Part shown: piece by piece, positions 1 through 6,685 of the stretch
Numbering within the stretch: position 1 is the first letter of the stretch
Layout: the number at the start of each line of letters is the position of its first letter
Assembly: GCA_017466495.1 (NCBI GenBank)
Contig: JAFTUB010000248.1
Location: forward strand, 1-16,268
Length of the DNA stretch: 16,268 nucleotides
Direction: 5' to 3'
From: Clostridia bacterium
GTDB taxonomy: Bacteria > Bacillota > Clostridia > Oscillospirales > CAG-272
Made by a program: the position numbers and the translations under genes
Notes under the pieces: model-generated
Database searches by the model: none
What the model saw: the letters and a program-made list of their open reading frames with translations, nothing else
What the model was told of the DNA's origin: nothing

Positions 1-1
1 G

Positions 2-994
2 CTTTCTCTTATCATGCTGATCGCCCTGGTTCTCTCCATGGCCATCATCCCCACTTCTGCTGCCGATCTTGACTTTACCGGCCGCAAAAACGTTCTCCTT
101 GACGCTGGGATTTTTACTTACTATGATTGCCTCGCCGGCGTTGCCGGCACCATCGGCAAGGACAAGGTTACCGTAGACAAGATGTTCGACGGTATCATCA
201 CCCGCGGCCCCTCCGACGGTTCTCAGCAGAACTACTGCGACTTCTCCATCCAGGCCGCTCCCTGGACCGATATCATGGAGAACGGCACTCGCTACAACGA
301 TCTCGGCGATGCTGACCCCAACGGCAAGTATCTGTGCTACAGTGACTATGTCCTGGACGATGTTTACACCGTAGACGCTCTTCGCGTCTTCCTTGACGAT
401 GCAACCGACGGTAAGGCTTCCGACCTGCTCGTTGACGGCTTTGACATTCTGGTCAGAGAGAAGGAGACCGATAAGTGGACCACCGTTTACTCTGTCACCG
501 AGCTTCGCTGCGGCAACAAGTACAAGGTATACACCGAGGCCGAGACCGGTCTGCAGACCTGCTACGTTGAGGCTGAGTTCGCTCCCGTAAAGGCCGGCTT
601 CATCCGCTTTGCTCTTACCCAGCCCCGCTGTGAGCAGTCGCAGTATGGCTACCCCAATGTTGCTTCTCGTTACTGGAGAATCACCGAAATCGAGCTGTAT
701 GAAGTAAAGGCAGCCGACACCACCGCTGCTCCCGCTACCACCGCTGCTCCTGTGACCACCGCAGCTCCTGCGACCACTGCTGCTCCCGCTACTACCGCAG
801 CTCCTGCTACCACCGCAGCTCCTGCAACTACGGCAGCTCCTGCGACTACCGCAGCTCCTGCTACCACTGCTGCCCCTGCTACTACTGCGGCACCCACCCA
901 GACCCCCACGACTGCTGACGTCATGCCCATCGCCTGCATCGCCCTGATGCTCGCCGCTGCCGCATGCTTCATGCTTCGCCGCAAGTTCAACTGA
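2..994 (+). CDS. Secreted, membrane-anchored discoidin-like protein (5' partial)
   Basis: The reading frame is open to the left edge of the window. The first Met, at 14, sits inside the hydrophobic core of a signal peptide ending near PTSAAD, so the basic start of the gene lies outside the window. The mature region (roughly residues 20-230 from that Met) looks like an F5/8 type C (discoidin) or galactose-binding-like beta-sandwich: the stretches VDALRVFLDD, DGFDILVREKETDKW, AGFIRFALTQPR and YWRITEIELYEV fit the strand pattern. Such domains often bind carbohydrates, but no ligand can be read here. A linker of ten TTAAPx units follows, then a C-terminal hydrophobic segment (MPIACIALMLAAAACFML) ending in RRKFN, which suggests a membrane stop with a short cytoplasmic tail. 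There is no LPXTG motif. The domain call is by pattern only; function is unknown. A strong terminator follows 13 bases after the stop. Confidence 0.75.
   Translation, partial: LSLIMLIALVLSMAIIPTSAADLDFTGRKNVLLDAGIFTYYDCLAGVAGTIGKDKVTVDKMFDGIITRGPSDGSQQNYCDFSIQAAPWTDIMENGTRYNDLGDADPNGKYLCYSDYVLDDVYTVDALRVFLDDATDGKASDLLVDGFDILVREKETDKWTTVYSVTELRCGNKYKVYTEAETGLQTCYVEAEFAPVKAGFIRFALTQPRCEQSQYGYPNVASRYWRITEIELYEVKAADTTAAPATTAAPVTTAAPATTAAPATTAAPATTAAPATTAAPATTAAPATTAAPATTAAPTQTPTTADVMPIACIALMLAAAACFMLRRKFN
719..898 (+). repeat. Ten tandem 18-bp units encoding TTAAPA linker
   Basis: Ten in-frame 18-base units encode TTAAPA, with V in unit 2 and T in unit 10 at the last position. Units differ mainly at third codon positions, so the amino acid repeat is conserved better than the DNA. 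It forms a Thr/Ala/Pro-rich stalk between the discoidin-like domain and the membrane anchor, a typical extended and possibly O-glycosylated wall-spanning linker. Unit number may vary between strains. Confidence 0.95.
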
Positions 995-1007
995 TTCCAA
1001 CATAACC

Positions 1008-1040
1008 GATGCCGCACGCCAAGCGTGCGGCATCTTTTTT
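1008..1040 (+). terminator. Intrinsic terminator
   Basis: Perfect 12-bp stem GATGCCGCACGC / GCGTGCGGCATC with a 3-base loop, followed directly by six T. It ends the secreted-protein gene. The opposite strand has no T-run after the stem, so it is a poor terminator for spoIIR. Confidence 0.92.
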
Positions 1041-1065
1041 ATTACCGTATGCCCATACAATCGGC

Positions 1066-1671
1066 CTACTTTTTCCCGAACCACTCCCCGAAGATCTCCA
1101 GCAGTTTGAACTTCACTCGATAGCGCACATTCCCTTCTCCGCCCGTGATGAGCCGATACTGCCCCGGAGTCAGTCCTGCCTCCACGCACACACTCTCGGT
1201 GTCGGCGGCACTGCCGATACACAGGGGCGGAAAGAGCACACACCACCAGTTCTGTCCATCCCCCTCACCCAGCACCACCCGCAGGGAGAGATATTCTCCC
1301 GCCGGCAGAGCTGCGCTCCCATAGGTGCGGGTGGGATACTGCTCCTGCCCCAGCAAAACCTGCGCGCCGTAGGCGAAGCCGTGATCAGCCAAAGTATTCT
1401 CGGCACAGTCCCGGAGCAGATCTGCATTGGCCGCCAGCACCGCCGCAGCGCCGTCCCGATCCCCGCAATCGGCCACCATGGGGGTCACTGTTTCCAGCAA
1501 AGCATCCCGCACCGCCAGCTTCACCGCTTGATCCTCCTCGCTGTCCGAGGCGGCAATGACGTGCAGGCGGAGTACCCCGTCATAAAGCGCCGCATCCTCT
1601 CTGTTGGGGAAAAAGCCCACCAGTACCGCCGCCGCCAAGATCCATACCGCAACTGTGTAGAGTTTTTTCAT
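1066..1671 (-). CDS. spoIIR: Stage II sporulation protein R (SpoIIR)
   Basis: A 201-residue protein. An N-terminal hydrophobic segment (residues 5-21) is followed by the family hallmark LRLHVIAASDSEEDQAVKL (residues 34-52) and, later, NWWCVLFPPLC (141-151), both diagnostic of SpoIIR. In Bacillus, SpoIIR is made in the forespore under sigma F, exported to the intermembrane space, and triggers SpoIIGA to cleave pro-sigma E in the mother cell. The start at 1671 was chosen over longer upstream readings because GGAGG lies 7 bases before this ATG and the signal segment begins here. The gene stands alone, divergent from the zinc operon. Its presence argues for a spore-forming lineage, though not that this strain sporulates. 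Confidence 0.93.
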   Translation of the reverse strand: MKKLYTVAVWILAAAVLVGFFPNREDAALYDGVLRLHVIAASDSEEDQAVKLAVRDALLETVTPMVADCGDRDGAAAVLAANADLLRDCAENTLADHGFAYGAQVLLGQEQYPTRTYGSAALPAGEYLSLRVVLGEGDGQNWWCVLFPPLCIGSAADTESVCVEAGLTPGQYRLITGGEGNVRYRVKFKLLEIFGEWFGKK

Positions 1672-1704
1672 TTCTGTTCCTCCGTGATGACATCCTTCTG
1701 CCAT

Positions 1705-1734
1705 AGGATTGACCTGTGAAAAGAGAAAATATGC
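1705..1734 (-). promoter_or_regulatory. Candidate sigma-F-type promoter for spoIIR
   Basis: Reading the minus strand, GCATA (1734-1730) is followed by exactly 15 bases and then GGTCAATCCT (1714-1705). The Bacillus sigma-F consensus is roughly GYWTA-N15-GGnRAnAnT. The -35 and spacing match fully; the -10 matches at GG and the following A but not throughout. It would start transcription about 25-30 bases before the spoIIR ATG. The call rests partly on knowing that spoIIR is a sigma-F gene in Bacillus. Confidence 0.45.
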
Positions 1735-1754
1735 AGTTTCGGGTGCAAAAAATC

Positions 1755-1782
1755 TTGACAACCGGCAAAAAATGTGTATAAT
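1755..1782 (+). promoter_or_regulatory. Sigma-A promoter of the zur-znuACB operon
   Basis: Consensus -35 TTGACA (1755-1760), 16-base spacer, consensus -10 TATAAT (1777-1782). The start of transcription would be near 1789. This also shows that the ATG at 1774 cannot be the regulator's start. Confidence 0.9.
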
Positions 1783-1792
1783 AATCTCATCG

Positions 1793-1810
1793 CCCAATTT
1801 GGGACAAATT
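1793..1810 (+). promoter_or_regulatory. Overlapping palindromes, candidate Zur operator
   Basis: Two overlapping perfect palindromes lie at and just after the expected transcription start: CCCAATTTGGG (1793-1803) and AATTTG-GGA-CAAATT (1796-1810). They are flanked by direct copies of TCTCAT (1785-1790 and 1810-1815). The location fits repression by the Fur-family protein encoded next. The sequence does not resemble the Bacillus Zur box, so the assignment is inference. Confidence 0.45.
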
Positions 1811-1830
1811 CTCATTTTCGAGGGAACAAC

Positions 1831-2271
1831 ATGAAAAGACAAGCCTACGCCACCGCACAGAAACAGCAGCTGCTGGATTTTCTGCGTCAAAACCCCGACG
1901 GGCAGTTCACCGTGGGACAGTTGGCCGCCGCTCTCGCCGACGCAGGGGGAGAGAACACCCCCGGCCGCAGTACCGTGTACCGTCATATCGCCGCTCTCTG
2001 CGGCGAGGGAACGGTGCGCCGTTTTGCCCGGGAGGATAAGGGTGGCGTGGTATATCAGTATGCCAATCCCCGCCCCGACTGCGGGGGAGAGGCCCATTTT
2101 CACCTCAAATGCGTCCATTGCGGCAGGCTGGTGCACTTGGACTGCGACCACCTTGCCCGGGTGCGGAGCCACATTCAGGCCGAGCACAACTTCCGTATCG
2201 GCAGCGCCAGAGGGATCCTGTGGGGAGAATGCGCCGGCTGCCTGGAGAAGGAGGAACTGCAGGCTAAATGA
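1831..2271 (+). CDS. zur: Fur-family metalloregulator, probably zinc regulator Zur
   Basis: A 146-residue Fur-family repressor. A winged-helix DNA-binding domain (residues 5-80, with STVYRHI at 47-53) precedes a dimerization domain carrying HFHLKCVHC and the structural zinc pairs C94/C97 and C134/C137. Family members bind DNA when loaded with their metal. Zinc is inferred because the gene heads a four-gene operon with a ZnuABC-type importer. The start at 1831 was chosen because it lies downstream of the promoter and an AGGG site precedes it; the frame is open back to 1774 but that ATG lies inside the -10 region. The stop overlaps the znuA start as ATGA, implying translational coupling. Fur or PerR identity is less likely given the neighbours. 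Confidence 0.87.
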   Translation: MKRQAYATAQKQQLLDFLRQNPDGQFTVGQLAAALADAGGENTPGRSTVYRHIAALCGEGTVRRFAREDKGGVVYQYANPRPDCGGEAHFHLKCVHCGRLVHLDCDHLARVRSHIQAEHNFRIGSARGILWGECAGCLEKEELQAK

Positions 2272-3215
2272 AAAGGATTCTGCTGCTTACTCTTGCTTTA
2301 CTACTTCTGCTCTGCCCTGCAGGTTGTGCCGCCGCGGGGGAGCAGGACCCCCGACCGCAGGTGGTGGCCACCGTCTTTCCCCAGTATGATCTTGTCCGCG
2401 CCATTGCGGGGGATACCGTAAATCTGACTCTTCTGCTTCCCCCGGGAGGGGAGAGCCACAACTACGAGCCCACGCCCAAGAACATGGCTGCCGTGACCGC
2501 CTGCGATCTCTTCATCGAAATCGGCGGTCCCTCCGAGCAATGGGCGGCTAACCTGCGGCGGGCCGCCGCGGGAGATGCCGACGCGCCCCGGGTATTGACC
2601 CTGATGGAACTGGAGGGTATTACCCTGCTGAACACCGCAGAATCCCATGCCGATCATAACCACGGCCACGACCATGACCATACCCAGGAGATCGACGAGC
2701 ACATCTGGCTCTCCCCTGCCAATGCAGCGGTGATGGCCAAGGCTGTCTGCCGCGAGCTCTGCGCGCTTCTCCCCGAGAATTCCGACCTCTACCGTGCCAA
2801 TACCGATGCATATCTTGCGGAGCTGGAGGCACTTGATGCCCGCCTGACCGAGATCACGGCGCAGGCCGCCCGCCGCACCCTGATTTTTGGGGATCGCTTC
2901 CCCTTCCGCTATCTCACCCATGCCTACGGGCTCACCGCCTACGCCGCCTATCCCGGCTGTGCCGCCGAGGGGGAACCCGCCCCCGCCACAGTGGCGGCAC
3001 TCATCGAACGGATCAAGGCCGAGCAGATCCCTGCGGTCTTCACCATCGAATTTTCCCGGGGCGAGGTGGCCGATGCCATTGCCGCCGAGACAGGCGCTGT
3101 ACGGCTGGAGCTGCACTCCTGCCACAACCTCTCCCCCGCAGACTTCGCGGCAGGGGTGACCTTCCTTGAGCTGATGCACCGCAACGCCGATGCCCTGGAA
3201 AAGGCATTGAACTGA
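2268..3215 (+). CDS. znuA: Zinc ABC transporter substrate-binding lipoprotein (ZnuA)
   Basis: A 315-residue cluster A-I metal-binding protein of the ZnuA/AdcA type. It starts with a signal peptide (residues 1-19) and C20 in an atypical lipobox (PAGC, Pro at -3), so lipid anchoring is likely but not certain. Expected metal ligands are visible: H64 in GGESHNYEPT and H145 in DEHIWLSP. A His-rich loop at 127-138 carries six His in twelve residues, a known feature of zinc-specific members. The usual third His site reads IFGDRFPFRY (206-215), a form I associate with a clostridial subgroup, and HSCHN lies near the C-terminus. It overlaps zur by four bases and is followed by znuC after 21 bases. It captures zinc outside the membrane; manganese is less likely because of the His loop. 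Confidence 0.92.
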   Translation: MKRILLLTLALLLLLCPAGCAAAGEQDPRPQVVATVFPQYDLVRAIAGDTVNLTLLLPPGGESHNYEPTPKNMAAVTACDLFIEIGGPSEQWAANLRRAAAGDADAPRVLTLMELEGITLLNTAESHADHNHGHDHDHTQEIDEHIWLSPANAAVMAKAVCRELCALLPENSDLYRANTDAYLAELEALDARLTEITAQAARRTLIFGDRFPFRYLTHAYGLTAYAAYPGCAAEGEPAPATVAALIERIKAEQIPAVFTIEFSRGEVADAIAAETGAVRLELHSCHNLSPADFAAGVTFLELMHRNADALEKALN

Positions 3216-3236
3216 TCCTCCCCGAAAGGAGACACC

Positions 3237-3932
3237 ATGGCACTGTTCACCGTACAAAATCTATCCCTGGCCTATGAGGGCCGTCATGTGATCGATAACC
3301 TTTCCTTCACCGTTGCACAGGGGGATTATCTCTGCATCGTGGGGGAAAACGGTTCGGGGAAAAGCACCCTTCTGCGAGGTCTGCTGGGCATGATCTCCCC
3401 CACAGCCGGACGGATCCTGCGGGGAGACGGCCTGGGACGGCAGGACATGGGCTATCTGCCCCAGCAAACCAAGCAGCAGCGGGATTTTCCCGCCTCGGTG
3501 GAAGAGGTAGTGCGCACCGGCTGTCTTAATCGTACCGGCCTTCTGCCCTCTCCCGATACCCGCACCAAGGTAGAGGAAAATCTGCGGCGTCTGGGAATTG
3601 CGGATCTGCGCCGCCGCCCCTATGCTCACCTGTCGGGGGGGCAGCAGCAGCGTGTACTTCTGGCCAGAGCACTCTGTGCCGCCCAAAAGCTTCTCCTGCT
3701 GGACGAGCCCACCGCAAGTCTTGATCCTGCGGCCGCATCCGAGTTCTATCGGCTTATCGACGACCTGCACCGGGAGGGACTCACGGTGATTATGGTCACC
3801 CATGACATCCCACCCGCCATGGAGTATGCCACCCATATTCTCCACCTGGGGACAAAATCCCATTGGTTCGGCACTGCTGATGCCTACGGCAAGGCCGGCA
3901 GCGGTTTTACGGGAGGTGAGCACCATGCATGA
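3237..3932 (+). CDS. znuC: Zinc ABC transporter ATP-binding protein (ZnuC)
   Basis: A complete 231-residue ABC ATPase: Walker A GENGSGKST (36-44), Q-loop region LPQQTKQ (74-80), signature LSGGQQQ (132-138), Walker B LLLLDEP (152-158), D-loop SLD and switch His in VTHD (H189). AAAGGAG precedes the ATG. Length and motifs fit the metal importer class that powers ZnuB. The C-terminal eight bases overlap the start of znuB, as is common for coupled subunits. Confidence 0.94.
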   Translation: MALFTVQNLSLAYEGRHVIDNLSFTVAQGDYLCIVGENGSGKSTLLRGLLGMISPTAGRILRGDGLGRQDMGYLPQQTKQQRDFPASVEEVVRTGCLNRTGLLPSPDTRTKVEENLRRLGIADLRRRPYAHLSGGQQQRVLLARALCAAQKLLLLDEPTASLDPAAASEFYRLIDDLHREGLTVIMVTHDIPPAMEYATHILHLGTKSHWFGTADAYGKAGSGFTGGEHHA

Positions 3933-4719
3933 GTTCTTCTCCATGTTCGAATACGCCTTCATGCAGCGGGCGCTGATCGCAGGCATCATCGTTGCACTTT
4001 GTGCCGCTCTGCTGGGGGTCAGCCTGGTCCTTCGCCGCTACGCCATGATCGGAGACGGCCTCTCCCATGTGGCCTTCGGTGCAGTATCGGTGGCCACCGC
4101 CCTCCACCTCAGCCCCCTTTGGGTGGCCATTCCCGTGGTCATGCTGGCCGCCGTCCTTCTGCTGGCGGCAGGTGATCGGGAAGGAAAGCGGGGGGATGCC
4201 TCGGTGGCGATGCTCTCCACCGCCTCCCTTGCCGTCGGTGTGCTGGCCATGGCAGGCAAGGGTACCGATGTGTACAGTTATATGTTCGGCAGCATTCTGG
4301 CCGTCCGCATCGAGGAAATGTGGCTCTGCCTTCTGCTGGGGGCAGGTGTGCTGGTTTTCTTTCTCCTTTTCCGCGACCGCATTCTCTCCATGACCTTTGA
4401 CGAGAGCTTTGCCCGCGCCTCCGGCCAGCATATCGGCAGAATTCGCCTCGCCCTCGCCCTTTTCACCGCCGTCACGGTGGTACTGGGAATGCGGCTGATG
4501 GGTACTCTGCTCATTTCCGCCCTGGTGCTCTTCCCCGCCATGTCGGCTATGCGCATCTGTCGACGATTCGGCCACGTTTTGGTTGCTGCGGGAATTATCT
4601 CGGTGGTCTGCTTTGCCGTGGGACTGTGCGTATCCTATTGGTTTGACCTCGCTCCCGGTGCCACGGTGGTATCGGCAAACCTGGCAGTGTATGCCCTGCT
4701 TTCTCTGATCCGCCGATAA
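3925..4719 (+). CDS. znuB: Zinc ABC transporter permease (ZnuB)
   Basis: A 264-residue polytopic membrane protein of the ABC-3 metal permease family. Family markers include RRYAMIGDGLSHVAFG (cytoplasmic coupling region), GMRLMGTLLISALVLFPA and the C-terminal PGATVVSANLAVY. About seven to eight hydrophobic segments are evident. The start at 3925 is preceded by GGGAGG and overlaps the end of znuC by eight bases; the frame is open upstream to 3802, but that part only shadows znuC. It forms the channel of the ZnuABC importer and ends the zinc operon. Confidence 0.93.
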   Translation: MHEFFSMFEYAFMQRALIAGIIVALCAALLGVSLVLRRYAMIGDGLSHVAFGAVSVATALHLSPLWVAIPVVMLAAVLLLAAGDREGKRGDASVAMLSTASLAVGVLAMAGKGTDVYSYMFGSILAVRIEEMWLCLLLGAGVLVFFLLFRDRILSMTFDESFARASGQHIGRIRLALALFTAVTVVLGMRLMGTLLISALVLFPAMSAMRICRRFGHVLVAAGIISVVCFAVGLCVSYWFDLAPGATVVSANLAVYALLSLIRR

Positions 4720-4741
4720 ACTGAAAACATTTCCGCCTGAT

Positions 4742-4786
4742 GCAGGAGGTGCCGCACAAGCTTGCGCGGTACCTCCTGCCCATTTT
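4742..4786 (+). terminator. Hairpin after znuB, possible weak terminator
   Basis: A 14-bp stem (GCAGGAGGTGCCGC at 4742-4755 with GCGGTACCTCCTGC at 4766-4779, one G-T pair) encloses a 10-base loop containing AAGCTT. Only CCATTTT follows, so termination may be inefficient. The stem is strong and well placed between the zinc operon and the DeoR gene. Confidence 0.6.
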
Positions 4787-4823
4787 GCGCAATTCTGCGC
4801 GAAAATGCTTGCGTTTGCGCAAA
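4783..4823 (+). promoter_or_regulatory. Four 10-bp-phased TGC elements, candidate operator array
   Basis: TGCGCA (4786), TGCGCG (4796), TGCTTG (4806) and TGCGCA (4816) start exactly 10 bases apart, each preceded mostly by T/A-rich bases. The last lies in a perfect palindrome, TTTGCGCAAA (4814-4823). The first two also form an imperfect inverted repeat (TTTTGCGCA / TGCGCGAAAA). The array covers the -35 region of the next gene, so it may bind the DeoR-family protein encoded there. Confidence 0.5.
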
Positions 4824-4837
4824 AGCTATGATACAAT
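4809..4837 (+). promoter_or_regulatory. Candidate sigma-A promoter of the deoR-dusB run
   Basis: TTGCGT (4809-4814), 17-base spacer, TACAAT (4832-4837). TATGAT at 4827-4832 is an alternative -10. The TTTGCGCAAA palindrome sits at the start of the spacer, where a bound protein would block polymerase. Confidence 0.6.
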
Positions 4838-4870
4838 AAAGGCATACCACACCCGAAAAGGAGGAATATC

Positions 4871-5620
4871 ATGATTCAATATCAGCGCCACAAGGAGATT
4901 CTTGATCTGCTGGAGCTTCACCGAACCCTCAGCATCCGCAGACTTGCCAAAGAGCTGTTCACCAGCGAATCCACCGTCCGACGGGATCTGACTTCCCTTG
5001 AGCAGATGGGATTGATCCGCCGCGTGTACGGCGGCGCTGTGCTGGCCAAGTACACCAACACCGATATGCCCGCCTTTCACCGGGAACAGGAAAACTCCGA
5101 AAAAAAGGCGATGATCGCCTCCCGCGCCGCCTCCCTTATCCGGGACGGCATGGCGCTGTTTATCGATGCCTCCACCACCGCCTCACACCTGGCCGACTAT
5201 CTGGGCAACTATAAAGACCTGACGGTGGTCACCAATTCCCTTCCCCTCACCGAAAAGCTGGGTGAGCTGGGGCGGGATCATGTTCGCGTCTTCTGCACAG
5301 GGGGGCAGTTCCTGCCCCGCAACCGTGCCTTCGCGGGCGCTTCCGCCATCCGCACCGTTGAGCAATTCCGCGCCGATCTCTTCTTCTTTTCCTCCTGCGG
5401 GATCTCTCTTGAAGGTGAGATCTCCGACTTTTCCGAAGAGGAAACCGAGCTGCGCCGCGCCATGCTTCACCGTGCGAAAACCCGGGTCTTCCTGGCCGAT
5501 GATTCCAAGTTCGGTCACAGCTTTCTGTTCCGGGTCTGCGGTCGTGAGGATTGCAATTACATTGTCAGCAACCAACCGCTGCCGCCATCGCTTTTGTCGG
5601 CACAACTGCCCCAAACCTGA
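4871..5620 (+). CDS. DeoR-family transcriptional regulator
   Basis: A 249-residue regulator of normal family length. The N-terminal helix-turn-helix (residues 6-56) includes TSESTVRRDLTSLEQMG and the family signature RRVYGGA. The C-terminal DeoRC sensor domain (about 77-235) has FIDASTTASHLADYL, the usual phosphosugar-binding type loop. DeoR proteins are mostly repressors released by a sugar phosphate, but no sugar gene lies beside it, so target and effector are unknown. AAAGGAGG lies 6 bases before the ATG. dusB follows after 21 bases with no visible terminator. The phased array just upstream suggests autoregulation. Confidence 0.9.
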   Translation: MIQYQRHKEILDLLELHRTLSIRRLAKELFTSESTVRRDLTSLEQMGLIRRVYGGAVLAKYTNTDMPAFHREQENSEKKAMIASRAASLIRDGMALFIDASTTASHLADYLGNYKDLTVVTNSLPLTEKLGELGRDHVRVFCTGGQFLPRNRAFAGASAIRTVEQFRADLFFFSSCGISLEGEISDFSEEETELRRAMLHRAKTRVFLADDSKFGHSFLFRVCGREDCNYIVSNQPLPPSLLSAQLPQT

Positions 5621-5641
5621 TTTCCCACAGGAGGTATCTCC

Positions 5642-6649
5642 ATGGCCTTTTCCCTTGGCGACATTCAGCTCCGTCACGGGCTGATGCTTGCCCCCATGGC
5701 CGGTGTCACCGATTACGCCTTTCGCCGTATCTGCCGCACCATGGGTGCTGAATATACCGTTTCCGAAATGATCTCGGCCAAAGCCTTGGTCTACGAACAG
5801 CGAAGCCGCCGCCCCGAGGCCGCTCGCTCGGCTCCCCTGGCCGCCATCCGCCCCGAGGAGCACAATCACGCCCTTCAGCTCTTCGGCAGCGATCCCAATT
5901 TCATGGCCGAAGCCGCCCGTCTGCTGGAGAGCGGCGAGTACCTGGGGGCATCCATGGCCGAGCCCCCTGCCGCCATCGACATCAACATGGGCTGTCCCGT
6001 GCCCAAGGTGGCGGGCAACGGCGAGGGCAGCGCTCTGATGCGGGATCCGGATCGGGCCGCCGCCATTGTTCGGGCGGTGGCAGATGCCGTCTCCCTCCCC
6101 GTCACTGTCAAAATCCGCTCGGGCTGGGATGAAAATTCCATCAACGCCCCCGAGTTTGCCCGCCGCATGGCCGATGCCGGTGCGGCGGCCATCTGCATCC
6201 ATGCCCGCACCCGCAAGCAAATGTACGCCCCTTCCGCCGACTACCGCGTCATCGCCGCCGTCAAGGCCGCCGTGGACGTGCCCGTCATCGGCAACGGCGA
6301 CATTGCCTCAGCCGCCGACCTTCGCCGCATGGCCGAGATCAGTGGCTGTGACGGCTACATGATCGGCCGCGGTGCCCAGGGCAACCCCTGGCTCTTTGCC
6401 GAGCTGGCCGCAGCCCTGGAGGGACGGGAGTTTGCCCCCCCCTCCACCGAAGAACGGGTAGCGGTTGCCGCCGAGCACCTTCGTCTGCTGGTGGCAGACA
6501 AGGGGGAGAGCATCGGCGTCCGGGAGGCCCGCAAGCATATGGCCTGGTACATCCACAGCCGTCCCGGCTCCGCCGCTGCTCGGGCCGCCATTATGCAGGC
6601 TGAGCGCACCGAAGAAATGCTGGAAATCCTGTCGGGTCTGCTGGCCTGA
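5642..6649 (+). CDS. dusB: tRNA-dihydrouridine synthase, DusB type
   Basis: A 335-residue FMN-dependent enzyme that reduces specific uridines in tRNA to dihydrouridine. FMN-barrel motifs are APMAGVTD (17-24) and QLFGSDP (79-85). DINMGCPVPKVAGNGEGSAL contains the catalytic Cys118, the NGEGSAL variant being typical of DusB. IHARTRKQMY, VIGNGDI and MIGRGAQGNPWLF follow in order. AGGAGG precedes the ATG. The gene lies between a DeoR regulator and an ECF sigma factor, apparently in one transcript. In several Firmicutes DusB modifies more than one D-loop position; specificity cannot be read here. Confidence 0.94.
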   Translation: MAFSLGDIQLRHGLMLAPMAGVTDYAFRRICRTMGAEYTVSEMISAKALVYEQRSRRPEAARSAPLAAIRPEEHNHALQLFGSDPNFMAEAARLLESGEYLGASMAEPPAAIDINMGCPVPKVAGNGEGSALMRDPDRAAAIVRAVADAVSLPVTVKIRSGWDENSINAPEFARRMADAGAAAICIHARTRKQMYAPSADYRVIAAVKAAVDVPVIGNGDIASAADLRRMAEISGCDGYMIGRGAQGNPWLFAELAAALEGREFAPPSTEERVAVAAEHLRLLVADKGESIGVREARKHMAWYIHSRPGSAAARAAIMQAERTEEMLEILSGLLA

Positions 6650-6685
6650 TCTGCCCCAAAATCCTGAGGAAAGGAGGAGAATGCC

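Noticed and set aside
719..898. CRISPR-like tandem repeat
   Set aside because: Units are contiguous, in frame, without spacers, and code for a TTAAPA linker.
1009..1719. Plus-strand frame of 236 residues opposite spoIIR
   Set aside because: It starts inside a terminator and runs antisense to a convincing spoIIR.
1774..1830. Earlier start of the Fur-family regulator
   Set aside because: The ATG at 1774 lies between the -35 and -10 elements, so it would not be in the mRNA.
2301..4872. Long minus-strand frames opposite znuA, znuC and znuB
   Set aside because: The plus-strand genes carry full family motifs; the antisense frames have His/Gly/Gln-rich shadow composition and no recognisable domain.
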